Assembly: GCA_910584475.1 (NCBI GenBank)
Contig: CAJUBD010000002.1
Location: 62,001 to 126,000 of the forward strand
Origin: an uncultured Treponema sp.
GTDB taxonomy: Bacteria; Spirochaetota; Spirochaetia; Treponematales; Treponemataceae
Length of the DNA: 64,000 nucleotides
Direction: 5' to 3'
The notes beneath the pieces were generated by a model that ran no database searches, was not told the DNA's origin, and worked only from the letters and a program-made list of their open reading frames with translations. Shown one piece after another: positions 48,840 through 56,370 of this stretch (within the stretch, counting starts at the first letter, position 1; every line of letters begins with the position of its first letter). Made by a program: the position numbers and the translations under genes.

Positions 48840-50160
48840 AAACGGTACTTTTTTTTAACAAATAAACGCGGTTTCTGTTCGCGCCTTGCGCTTCGACAAT
48901 TCCGCTTTCCGAAAGTTTCGCCAAAATTTTTCGCGCGGTTTCGGTCGAAGTGTCGGCGACTGTGCGCGCTTGCAGATTCGTAATCGATTTGTTCTCAAAA
49001 AGATATTCCAAAATCTTTTCGATTTTTTCGTTGCATTCTATTTGAGCATTTTCGCAGAGCCGCGCTACTTTCGGGTTGTTTGGAATATACGGCGTTTCGT
49101 CTGCAATCGGCTTGACGGTTTTCTTTGCTTTTTTTGCGATAACTTTTTTTTGCTTTTCAATTTTTTGCGTTGGTTCGCTTGCGATATTTTTTTCATCGTC
49201 AAGTTTTATTCTTACGCCAGTTTCGCGAGTTTTCTTTTCTTTCTTCTTTACGGAATCGCATTTTTTCGAATCAGTTTTTTTCGAGCGAACGCGTCTTTTC
49301 TTTTCAGGCTTCGACTCTTCGACTTTTATCGCAACTCCATATTCATCATATTTTATGTGAATCGCTTTGTAGTTGAGCTTGTTTTTCGCGCCGCACAAAA
49401 TATTTTGCAAGAGCCTTTCAAAATATTTTGTGTCCGCCTTGATTTTTTTCCCGTCGCTATAGGCAGAGCGCACGAGCGAATTGCGAAAATAAACTGGATT
49501 TCGCGCGAGCGCTTCGCTTGAAAAATCAAATCCAAGATGTTCGAGATATTCTATAAAAAATATCGCAACCGTCTGCGTGTTGTATTTGGAAAAAGGATGG
49601 ATTTGCCACAATTCAGAAATAAAATTTGCGATATGTTTTGCGATTTCCGACCTTTCCAAATTATCGAAACAGAATTCCCTTTCTTGTGATAAAATTTTTT
49701 CAAGCGAATTTGCGATATTTTTCGCTTCAGGATAAAACAAAAGTTCTCCGTCCAAAGCCCATTCTCTTTTTGCGATATTTTTCTTGCGATATTCTCCGGC
49801 GTTTTCTGAAATTCCTTCAAAAAGTTTGCGATGAATATCTTGCAAAGTTTCTTGCGATAAAAATTTGCGATAAGATTCTTTAGACTTTGATTTTTGAGAT
49901 GAGAACTCGTTGGGCGACCTTGCGACTTGCGGAGCTTGCGATAAAATCTCGAACATCCTCGCCGCCACAAGGTTCGCGTGATTTTCGTTGTCGATTTTTT
50001 TCGATTGGTTTACTGCCTTTTTTGCAGAAATTTCTCCAGAGATGTTTTTCCTTGCGATTTCCATCAATTCATCGGAAGTTTCCAAACCTTCGACGGCTTG
50101 CAATGCAATCGCGGTCTTCCAAAAGAGAATTTTTCGCTTTTCGTCAAGTTCAATTTTCAT
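48838..50160 (-). CDS. Fic-domain protein with degenerate active site and C-terminal winged helix
   Basis: The 440-residue product has four parts. An N-terminal helical segment (about 1-50) with Val-Glu-Gly-Leu-Glu-Thr-Ser and Ser-Gly-Glu-Ile-Ser resembles VbhA-type antitoxin helices. A Fic domain (about 80-260) follows. Next is a Lys/Glu-rich basic linker (about 285-355), and last a winged helix-turn-helix (about 375-440). The Fic motif, normally His-Pro-Phe-x-x-Gly-Asn-x-Arg, reads His188-Pro-Phe-Ser-Lys-Tyr-Asn-Thr-Gln. The Gly and the ATP-phosphate-binding Arg are lost (Tyr193, Gln196), so AMPylation is doubtful. Its message is predicted leaderless. Its sequence is packed with TTGCGATA octamers. 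Confidence 0.8.
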   Translation of the reverse strand: MKIELDEKRKILFWKTAIALQAVEGLETSDELMEIARKNISGEISAKKAVNQSKKIDNENHANLVAARMFEILSQAPQVARSPNEFSSQKSKSKESYRKFLSQETLQDIHRKLFEGISENAGEYRKKNIAKREWALDGELLFYPEAKNIANSLEKILSQEREFCFDNLERSEIAKHIANFISELWQIHPFSKYNTQTVAIFFIEYLEHLGFDFSSEALARNPVYFRNSLVRSAYSDGKKIKADTKYFERLLQNILCGAKNKLNYKAIHIKYDEYGVAIKVEESKPEKKRRVRSKKTDSKKCDSVKKKEKKTRETGVRIKLDDEKNIASEPTQKIEKQKKVIAKKAKKTVKPIADETPYIPNNPKVARLCENAQIECNEKIEKILEYLFENKSITNLQARTVADTSTETARKILAKLSESGIVEAQGANRNRVYLLKKSTV

Positions 50161-50281
50161 TGTTATATTATATCACACATTCGAAAAATTTGCGATAAAA
50201 ATCTTGTCACTTGCGATAAAAAATTCAATAGAATTTCTGCAATGAAAATTATCGCAAACAAAAACCTAGTCGCTTGCGATA
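49134..50281. repeat. Cluster of TTGCGATA octamers in and around the Fic-like gene
   Basis: Fourteen perfect copies on either strand start at 49134, 49179, 49561, 49626, 49710, 49770, 49784, 49852, 49865, 49936, 50190, 50211, 50250 and 50274. Near copies (last base changed) start at 49638, 49826 and 50052. Copies at 49561 and 50250 are in the opposite orientation. Inside the gene the octamer is read in all three frames (Ile-Ala-Lys/Asn, Tyr-Arg-Lys, Leu-Ser-Gln). Copy 50190-50197 coincides with the -35 box of the gene's own promoter. Confidence 0.9.
50167..50195 (-). promoter_or_regulatory. Promoter of the Fic-like gene with leaderless geometry
   Basis: On the minus strand TCGCAA (50195-50190) is a weak -35, part of a TATCGCAA octamer. 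It is followed after 17 bp by an extended -10, TGATATAAT, whose TATAAT is at 50172-50167. Six nt separate it from the ATG at 50160. Confidence 0.6.
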
Positions 50282-50302
50282 GAATTTATAGCAAAAGACC
50301 TG

Positions 50303-51508
50303 CTATTTGATTCGTGCGACGAATTCATCGAACAAAAAATTCGTGTCGAGCGGGCCGCCGCTTGCTTCTGGATGAAACTGTACGCTGAACGCCGGAATGT
50401 CCATGTATTCGATTCCTTCGCAAGTGCCATCGTTCGTGTTCACAAAACTCAAGCGCGCACCATTCGGCAGACTTTCATTGTCCACGGCGTAACCATGGTT
50501 TTGGCTTGAAATATAGACGCGACCAGTGGCAAGTTGCTTTACGGGCTGATTCGCGCCGCGATGTCCGTATTTCAATTTCGTAGTCTTTGCGCCGCGAGCG
50601 AGAGCGAGCATTTGATGTCCCAGGCAAATTCCAAAAATCGGCTTTCCGCTTTCAGAAATTTTTTTGATTTCGTTTATTATCGCCGCGTTGTCGGCGGGAT
50701 CGCCAGGACCATTGGAAAGCATGATTCCGTCTGGATTCATCGCAAGAATTTTTTCCGCAGTCGCGCCGCATTCCACGGTTTCCACTTCAAGTCCGCGCTT
50801 TAAAAGTTCGCGCCGAATGTTTCCTTTCGCCCCAAAATCCCAAAGCACGACTTTTTTTCCTTTTCCGCCGCGCATCGCTTCTTGCGCGTCATTTATTTTC
50901 GTGCCATCAGTTCGGATTGGAACTGCGCGGTACGCCGCGCTTTCGGCAAAAACTTTTTCTGCTGGTTTTTCGATTTTCGTGCAATCGAGCGAAACGCTTT
51001 GAACGGCTTTTTCGATTTTGTATGATTTTATTTTTTGCAAAAGTTTTTCTTTTTCTGAAAAATTTTCAAGCGCGGCAATCGCGGATTTTGCTTCGTCGCT
51101 TTCGCCGCAAATTATCATTCCGTTCATCACGCCCGCTTCACGCAAAATTTTTGTCAAGCGTCTAGTGTCAATTCCGAAAAGTCCGGGAATTCCGTTCGCC
51201 TTTAGAAATTCGTCGAGATTTTTTTTGCCGCGAAAGTTGCTCGGATTTTCGCACCACGAACGCACGATGTACGCGCGCGCGTGAATTCTCGCGCTTTCAA
51301 AATCGTCTTCGATTATTCCATAATTTCCGATGAGCGGAAAAGTTTGGGTTATGATTTGCCCGAAATAACTTGGATCGGTGAGCGTCTCCAAATAGCCGGT
51401 CATTCCGGTCGTAAAAACAATTTCGCCTACAGCGCATTTTTGTGCGCCAAAACTTTTTCCTTCAAATACGAGCCCGTTCGCGAGAACAAGAAATGCTTTG
51501 TTGTCCAT
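50303..51508 (-). CDS. carA: Carbamoyl-phosphate synthase small (glutaminase) subunit
   Basis: The product is 401 residues from ATG 51508; the TTG at 51520 overlaps the -10 box and is rejected. The N-terminal CarA domain (Gly-Glu-Ile-Val-Phe-Thr-Thr-Gly-Met-Thr-Gly-Tyr, Pro-Leu-Ile-Gly-Asn-Tyr-Gly) is followed by a class I glutamine amidotransferase domain. That domain has nucleophile Cys295 (Gly-Ile-Cys-Leu-Gly-His-Gln), His and Glu in Phe-His-Pro-Glu-Ala, and the Asn-His-Gly-Tyr loop. It releases ammonia from glutamine for the large subunit, feeding pyrimidine or arginine synthesis. No carB gene is adjacent, which is unusual. Confidence 0.95.
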   Translation of the reverse strand: MDNKAFLVLANGLVFEGKSFGAQKCAVGEIVFTTGMTGYLETLTDPSYFGQIITQTFPLIGNYGIIEDDFESARIHARAYIVRSWCENPSNFRGKKNLDEFLKANGIPGLFGIDTRRLTKILREAGVMNGMIICGESDEAKSAIAALENFSEKEKLLQKIKSYKIEKAVQSVSLDCTKIEKPAEKVFAESAAYRAVPIRTDGTKINDAQEAMRGGKGKKVVLWDFGAKGNIRRELLKRGLEVETVECGATAEKILAMNPDGIMLSNGPGDPADNAAIINEIKKISESGKPIFGICLGHQMLALARGAKTTKLKYGHRGANQPVKQLATGRVYISSQNHGYAVDNESLPNGARLSFVNTNDGTCEGIEYMDIPAFSVQFHPEASGGPLDTNFLFDEFVARIK

Positions 51509-51519
51509 ATCAAAATTCA

Positions 51520-51548
51520 ATTATAACGAATTTTGCGAAGTTTTGCAA
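51520..51548 (-). promoter_or_regulatory. carA promoter
   Basis: TTGCAA (51548-51543), a 17-bp spacer and TATAAT (51525-51520) end 11 nt before the ATG at 51508. The leader would be about 4-5 nt, too short for a ribosome binding site. Confidence 0.7.
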
Positions 51549-51594
51549 TAGATTGGAAAGACTAGAAATGTTCGGAATGCAAAAGTTGCGCGAG

Positions 51595-51764
51595 CGGCGG
51601 CGGTCAAAGTCTCGTGCGTTACAGCGGTCGAAGTCGCATGATTTACGGCGAGCAATGATGGCAGAAATCGCTTACATTACGGCGACAGAAGTTGCATGAT
51701 TTACGGCGACAAAATTTGCGTGCATGGCGAACAAAGTTGTCATTATCGGGCTTGACCCGATAAT
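51595..51764. repeat. Degenerate tandem repeat followed by a CGGGcttgaCCCG hairpin
   Basis: Between carA and the amylase gene about five degenerate units of 23-30 bp (type ACGGCGACAGAAGTTGCATG) run from about 51595 to 51738. A hairpin ATTATCGGGcttgaCCCGATAAT follows at 51742-51764. The hairpin belongs to the family at 54689 and 57854, with compensating changes in its stem. Confidence 0.75.
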
Positions 51765-51803
51765 CTAGTTTTGAATCAAAGCGGAGTTTCAGCAATGCCT
51801 CGT

Positions 51804-53372
51804 TCAGTTTCCAAAAACAACGGCATTTTTCGGTGCGAGCAAAATTTCGTCATTGGAAATTTTCGCGCCATTTGGATTTGCCGAAAAAAGAATTTTGAAA
51901 TTTTCGCTTTGCTTTGGTCGCGCGATTTTTTGTTCCTCGTCCGCCAAATTGAAAAACACGAAAACTTTTTTTTCGTCGCTTTCCAAAGTCCAAGCAGTGA
52001 TTTTCGAATTTTTAGTTTCGTAAGGAAGGAATTTTCCGTGCGAAAAAACTTCATTTGAATTTCTAAAATGAATCGCATCCTTGTAGAAATTCAAAACTGA
52101 ATTTTTGTCCTTTAACTGTTCGGTGGCTCCCTTCGTCTTTGCATTGTATTTCGATTCAATCCAATTTGCCTGCGTTTTTTCCTTCGACTTGCTTGACCAA
52201 ATGAAAGGCGTTCGGATTTGCTCGTCGGGTTTCGCGCCGTTCATCGCGATTTCTTCGCCATAATAGACGAACGGAATTCCCGGCAAAAACAGATACATCG
52301 CGGCGGCAAGTTTTACGCAACGCTCATTGTTTTTGAATTGAAGCGGCGAACGATTTTGATCGTGGTTCGTCAAAAACGGAGCGTCGATAAAATTTGGATT
52401 TTTTTGCGCGTACAGTTCATAGTCGTTTAAAAGTCCCGCCGCAATTGAATTGTTCATGCCGTCGGAATTTTTTATCACGTTTATAATTTTCGTTCCCAAG
52501 TCAAAATGAAATGTCGAAGGAATCGAGCGCATATATTCTGCGCGAGTGCCGTTTGACTCCCAAACTTCGCCGACCATAAAAGCGTCGCTTTTTACGGACT
52601 TCGCATACGAACAAATTTCATTCCAAAAATTCAGTGCGCGCTCTTGACCGTCTTTTACGCTTGACGGAAGTTTTGCCGAATTGTAAATGTGGCTTGCCGC
52701 GTCGAAACGGAATCCCGACACGCCCTTTTCAAGCCAGAATTTTATTATGTTTTTGAATTCGTCGCGCACTTCCAAATTGTCGTGATTGAAATCCGGCATT
52801 CCGTCATAATAAAGTCCGCTGTAAAAATTTTCGCCGCGCTTGTTCCAAACTTTGTGTTGCCAAATCGTCGCGTTGAAATTTATGTCGGGATTTTCCTGCG
52901 GATTCGCCCAGCGATACCAAGAATGCTTTGGATTTTTTTCGTCGATAGATTGTAAAAACCATTTGTTGTGAATTGAAGAATGATTCAGCGGCAAATCCAA
53001 AATTACGGAGATTCCGCGCTCGGCGCATTTCGCGCAAAGATTTTCCAAGTCGGAAATTGTTCCGTATTCTTCGTTAACATTGTAATAGTCGTCGACATCA
53101 TAACCATGATAAGAATGCGACGGAAAAATCGGCATAAGCCAAATTCCGCTCACGCCGAGATTTTCCAAATAATCCAATTTTGAAGCGATGCCATTCAAGT
53201 CGCCAATTCCGTCTCCATTTGAATCGGCGAACGAGCGCACGAAAATGCAGTAGTAAACGCCTTGCATCGGCTGCGCGATTTTTGGGCTTTGATTTTTCGC
53301 GCAAGAAAAAATTGAAACTAAGAAAATTGAGGTGAATAAAAATTCACAATTTTTTTTTGAAAAAATTTTCAT
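51804..53372 (-). CDS. GH13 alpha-amylase-family lipoprotein
   Basis: The product is 522 residues from ATG 53372, with lipobox Ile-Phe-Ser-Cys24; the in-frame codon at 53417 lies before the -10 box. The (beta/alpha)8 barrel has the four conserved GH13 regions: Asp-Leu-Pro-Leu-Asn-His, Gly-Phe-Arg-Phe-Asp224-Ala-Ala (nucleophile), Gly-Glu269-Val-Trp (acid/base) and Asn-His-Asp338-Gln-Asn. The early Ser-Phe-Ala-Asp-Ser-Asn-Gly-Asp-Gly-Ile-Gly-Asp-Leu-Asn-Gly segment is the calcium or oligo-1,6-glucosidase-type signature. It should cut alpha-glucan oligosaccharides at the cell surface. It stands alone on its strand. Confidence 0.94.
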   Translation of the reverse strand: MKIFSKKNCEFLFTSIFLVSIFSCAKNQSPKIAQPMQGVYYCIFVRSFADSNGDGIGDLNGIASKLDYLENLGVSGIWLMPIFPSHSYHGYDVDDYYNVNEEYGTISDLENLCAKCAERGISVILDLPLNHSSIHNKWFLQSIDEKNPKHSWYRWANPQENPDINFNATIWQHKVWNKRGENFYSGLYYDGMPDFNHDNLEVRDEFKNIIKFWLEKGVSGFRFDAASHIYNSAKLPSSVKDGQERALNFWNEICSYAKSVKSDAFMVGEVWESNGTRAEYMRSIPSTFHFDLGTKIINVIKNSDGMNNSIAAGLLNDYELYAQKNPNFIDAPFLTNHDQNRSPLQFKNNERCVKLAAAMYLFLPGIPFVYYGEEIAMNGAKPDEQIRTPFIWSSKSKEKTQANWIESKYNAKTKGATEQLKDKNSVLNFYKDAIHFRNSNEVFSHGKFLPYETKNSKITAWTLESDEKKVFVFFNLADEEQKIARPKQSENFKILFSANPNGAKISNDEILLAPKNAVVFGN

Positions 53373-53378
53373 AAAAAA

Positions 53379-53407
53379 ATTATACCGCAATTTTCGCTTT
53401 TCGACAA
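53379..53407 (-). promoter_or_regulatory. Amylase gene promoter with leaderless geometry
   Basis: TTGTCG (53407-53402), a 17-bp spacer and TATAAT (53384-53379) end 6 nt (all T) before the ATG at 53372. There is no ribosome binding site. Confidence 0.65.
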
Positions 53408-53577
53408 GAACGTCCATTAAAAATTAAGTCCGCAGAAAGTTTTAACTTTATACTTGCTGAAAAAGTGTTTCGCAATGAAATGCCTCGCGACGGGAATGTA
53501 GTGTGAGACTTCAAGCGAAATGAAAGAAATAAGCGGAGTTCGCGATGTGAACTCAAGTCAAAAATTTACGCGATATT

Positions 53578-54489
53578 TTAACGCGAGCTTTCAGCTTTTT
53601 TTATGCTCACAGTTGTTTGCGGCGCGACTGATTTCGTGATGAATGTGTTTCCGCCGATGATACAATTTTTTCCGATTATCGTATCGCCGCCCAAGATTGA
53701 CGCGCCCGAATAAATAGTCACATTGTCTTCAATCGTTGGATGCCGCTTCACGCCTTTTAATTTTTGACCGCCGTTCGTGCTCAATGCGCCGAGCGTAACG
53801 CCTTGATAAATTTTCACATGTTCGCCGATGACCGTAGTTTCGCCGATGACTATTCCTGTTCCATGGTCAATGAAAAAATATTTTCCGATTGTCGCGCCTG
53901 GATGAATGTCGATTCCAGTGCGGCTGTGCGCGAATTCTGTCAAAATGCGCGGAATTAGCGGAACTCCCAAAACGAAAATTTCATGCGCGAGACGATTCAC
54001 AGTGGTGGCGTAAAAACCCGGATACGATAAGATTATTTCGGTTTTGTCGAAGGCGGCCGGATCGCCATCGAACGCAGCCTGCAAATCTGTTTCCAAAAAT
54101 TCCCGAACACGCGGAATTCGTCCGAAAAATTCATGCGTGATTAGGCGCGCTTTTGTGAGCAATTTTTTTTCGTCAAAATTCGCTTCTTCAAGCGATATGG
54201 AATTTTCAGGAAGTTTTTTTAACGCCAAAAAAATCTGCCTGTTTAAAATGAGCATGACTTCGCGACACAAAACTGAAATGTAGATTTCCATGTCGCTGGC
54301 TTTGAAATCGCGCTCGCGGAAAAATCCCGGAAAAATAATCCGAAAGAATTTTTCTATCAGGCTTTGAATCAAAATAACATCAAGCTCGACTTCATCGTCC
54401 GCCTTGTTTATGAAAAAATTTTCTTTCTTATAATGCGCCAAAATGTCGCGAATCGCGCGGTTTTCCACTTGCTCTAGATTTTCTGACAT
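53578..54489 (-). CDS. cysE: Serine O-acetyltransferase
   Basis: The 303-residue product has an N-terminal helical domain followed by a left-handed beta-helix of hexapeptide repeats (about 185-290). The catalytic His lies in Asp-Ile-His-Pro-Gly-Ala-Thr-Ile-Gly, with His-Gly-Thr-Gly-Ile-Val-Ile-Gly-Glu after it, and the acetyl-CoA loop is Gly-Gly-Gln-Lys-Leu-Lys-Gly-Val-Lys-Arg-His-Pro. It makes O-acetylserine for cysteine synthesis. The long N-terminal region fits the SatA/EpsC branch. No cysK is adjacent. A weak promoter (TAAACT at 54501-54496) again ends 6 nt before the ATG. Confidence 0.92.
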   Translation of the reverse strand: MSENLEQVENRAIRDILAHYKKENFFINKADDEVELDVILIQSLIEKFFRIIFPGFFRERDFKASDMEIYISVLCREVMLILNRQIFLALKKLPENSISLEEANFDEKKLLTKARLITHEFFGRIPRVREFLETDLQAAFDGDPAAFDKTEIILSYPGFYATTVNRLAHEIFVLGVPLIPRILTEFAHSRTGIDIHPGATIGKYFFIDHGTGIVIGETTVIGEHVKIYQGVTLGALSTNGGQKLKGVKRHPTIEDNVTIYSGASILGGDTIIGKNCIIGGNTFITKSVAPQTTVSIKKAESSR

Positions 54490-54926
54490 AAAATCAGTTT
54501 AACAAATTATCGCGTTTTGTGAAAGTACCCAGCTGAAATCTAGCTGAAATCAGAATGCAGATAGAATGGCGGACGATTGGCAAGTGCGTTGTCGTGGTAA
54601 TCATCGCTGTCGAACATTTTAAATCAGCAACTAAAATTGCGTTGCTTAATTTAATACGAGTTTTGTTGCAGAAACTCGCTTGTTTGTCATTGTCGGGCTT
54701 GACCCGACAATCTATTTTGTACTTGTTCGCAACGCAACAAGTTGCTAACGCAGATGAAATTAAGTTTCTCGGAAATTGAGATTTCCTGCGGACTTAATTT
54801 TAAGGAACAGTTAAATTAAACGGCTAGAATATCGCCGCTTAATTTAATACGAGTTTTGTCGGTGCGGAACACCTTACCAGAAACTCGCCTGTCTACTGCA
54901 ACTTCTCACTTCGCTACAAAATTGCG
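54490..54926. repeat. Large mosaic repeat region without genes
   Basis: This 437-bp gap holds no credible gene. From 54658 to 54806 it carries the 149-bp mosaic also found at 1823-1971, including the hairpin ATTGTCGGGcttgaCCCGACAAT (54689-54711) and the TGCGGACTTAATTT tail. A second palindrome copy with the GTCGGTGCGGAACACC core follows (54851-54886), then the CAACTTCTCACTTCG module (54899). The start of the gap holds the cysE promoter. Confidence 0.85.
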
Positions 54927-54970
54927 TTTTTAACAGTGAATAAAGCTGACGCTTTCTTCACTGTTAAAAA
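54927..54970. terminator. Long hairpin that supplies the stop of the RlmM-like gene
   Basis: TTTTTAACAGTGAA (54927-54940) and its complement (54957-54970) enclose an inner AAAGC/GCTTT stem. The TAA stop of the minus-strand methyltransferase gene (54930-54932) lies inside the left arm, so the last dozen codons are read through the hairpin. Confidence 0.85.
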
Positions 54971-55961
54971 TTAAGGAAGGCTCACAATGAATCCAAGTGA
55001 GTTCGTGCTTGTTATAGTTCAAATGAACGACGCGGCTGTTCTCAATCGCCTCGAATTTTTCCACCGCGCTCCAATTTATTCCGCCTTGCATTTTTATCGT
55101 GCAAATCATATTTTTCGCAAGTCCGCTTTCAAGCCATTTTCGCGTCCATTCCAAAAGTCGCTCCGGATAGCAAATCACGTCGCTGAAAACCCAGTCGCAT
55201 TTTCCGATTTCTTCGGGCGAAAGCGTAAAAGCGTCGTGCGCCAAAAATTCCACGCGTTTATTTTTCATCAGACGCCAATCCAATTCCGCGCGGTCCACGG
55301 CAAGAATGTTCGCGCCCAAATTCGCCAAAACCCAAGTCCATCCGCCGGGCGCGGCTCCCGCTTCAAAGCAACGAGTTCCTTCTCCTGGAAATTCCACGCC
55401 AAAAAAATTGTTCGCCAAAGCAAACGCTTCCTGCAATTTCAGATACGCTCGACTCGGCGGGTCAATGTGATTTTCCTTGAAAACGATTTTTCCGGCCGGC
55501 AAAAAACTCGAAGTCTTCGCGCTTGCCAAAATTGTGCGTTCGTCCAAAAGCGTCCACAATCCGATTTCGCTTCGAGGAATTTTCACGGGAAAATCGCGCT
55601 CGCGAAAATTTATGTAAGGCAGTTTTTTTTGGATCAATTCGGCGCGGCGAAAAAATTGAAATTGATATGACGCCCAATTTCGCTGAATGCTTTTGAGCGC
55701 GGCGGCCGCTTCGCCAATTGATTCGAAGCGCAGCAAAAAAGGTTCGAGCATTTGCGTTCGCGCGAAAAAAATATTTTTTTCACAATCAGAATTTTGCGTC
55801 AATGAATTTTTAGGAAAGTTTTTGAAGTAGAGAAGCTTGCCGAAATTTTCACAAGGCAAATTAATTTTCAGCCGCTCGACAAGTTCGGATTTCAAAAAAT
55901 CTTCCGCATCATCGAACGGCAAAAGCGCACGTCCCGAAATTTTTTCTATAGAAATTGGCAT
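54930..55961 (-). CDS. RlmM-like SAM-dependent RNA methyltransferase
   Basis: The 343-residue product has a C-terminal Rossmann-type methyltransferase domain: Phe-Glu-Ala-Gly-Ala-Ala-Pro-Gly-Gly-Trp-Thr-Trp (SAM motif I, about 195-206), Ala-Val-Asp-Arg-Ala-Glu-Leu, Trp-Val-Phe-Ser-Asp-Val, and Thr-Ile-Lys-Met. This matches the 2'-O-methyltransferases of the RlmM/FtsJ group, where Lys-Asp-Lys-x catalysis is usual; RlmM acts on 23S rRNA. The N-terminal half (about 1-150) may be a THUMP-like RNA-binding part. The last residues (Asn-Ser-Glu-Glu-Ser-Val-Ser-Phe-Ile-His-Cys) are encoded by a repeat hairpin. The start overlaps the PilZ gene by 16 bp. Confidence 0.82.
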   Translation of the reverse strand: MPISIEKISGRALLPFDDAEDFLKSELVERLKINLPCENFGKLLYFKNFPKNSLTQNSDCEKNIFFARTQMLEPFLLRFESIGEAAAALKSIQRNWASYQFQFFRRAELIQKKLPYINFRERDFPVKIPRSEIGLWTLLDERTILASAKTSSFLPAGKIVFKENHIDPPSRAYLKLQEAFALANNFFGVEFPGEGTRCFEAGAAPGGWTWVLANLGANILAVDRAELDWRLMKNKRVEFLAHDAFTLSPEEIGKCDWVFSDVICYPERLLEWTRKWLESGLAKNMICTIKMQGGINWSAVEKFEAIENSRVVHLNYNKHELTWIHCEPSLIFNSEESVSFIHC

Positions 55962-56329
55962 TGAGAATCTACAATTTGGTTTTCGCTTTCGGATTCCTTG
56001 CCACGCGCCTTTTTCAAAAGAGTGATATATTTGTTCAACTTTTCGGAATCAGGCGAACGCAAAACCAGCATTCCGATAAAAGTCTTTCCACTGTCTTCCC
56101 TCACCCAAACAGGCTGGCAGATCAAAGTCAATCCGCCAGCCGCATTGTCCGAGGTTTTCAGCAAAAGAGTATATTCTTCTTCAAGGCGCACATTGACCGG
56201 CACATTGTAATTGATCTTGCAGCCATGCAGACTTATATCCAAAACGGCTCCAGGCAAAGGAGAAAGTTCATCACATTGCACGCGACCCAAAACAACGTAA
56301 CGCTCAAAGTGGCGTTTTTCCACACGCAT
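55946..56329 (-). CDS. PilZ-domain protein
   Basis: The 127-residue product has both c-di-GMP-binding motifs of PilZ domains: Arg-x3-Arg in Lys-Arg-His-Phe-Glu-Arg (about 6-10) and Asp-x-Ser-x2-Gly in Asp-Ile-Ser-Leu-His-Gly. It is a single-domain PilZ protein and should act as a c-di-GMP receptor, perhaps affecting motility or adhesion. It overlaps the methyltransferase gene by 16 bp, so the two are co-translated, although a functional link is not obvious. Its promoter gives a predicted leaderless message. Confidence 0.85.
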   Translation of the reverse strand: MRVEKRHFERYVVLGRVQCDELSPLPGAVLDISLHGCKINYNVPVNVRLEEEYTLLLKTSDNAAGGLTLICQPVWVREDSGKTFIGMLVLRSPDSEKLNKYITLLKKARGKESESENQIVDSQCQFL

Positions 56330-56335
56330 ATTACT

Positions 56336-56364
56336 ATTTTACCGCAAAAATGCTCATAAGTCAA
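56336..56364 (-). promoter_or_regulatory. PilZ gene promoter with leaderless geometry
   Basis: TTGACT (56364-56359), a 17-bp spacer and TAAAAT (56341-56336) end 6 nt before the ATG at 56329. This is one of the best cases, since both boxes are close to consensus and no ribosome binding site exists. Confidence 0.75.
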
Positions 56365-56370
56365 GGCTCA

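Noticed and set aside
48838..50160. Classical Fic toxin-antitoxin module
   Set aside because: There is no separate antitoxin gene, the ATP-binding Arg is missing, and the protein carries a DNA-binding domain.
51595..51738. CRISPR array
   Set aside because: The units are degenerate and contiguous, with no spacers of constant length, and no cas genes are present.
54490..54926. tRNA or other structured RNA gene in the large gap
   Set aside because: No T-loop (GTTCGAATC-like) sequence or cloverleaf could be found; the hairpins belong to dispersed repeats.
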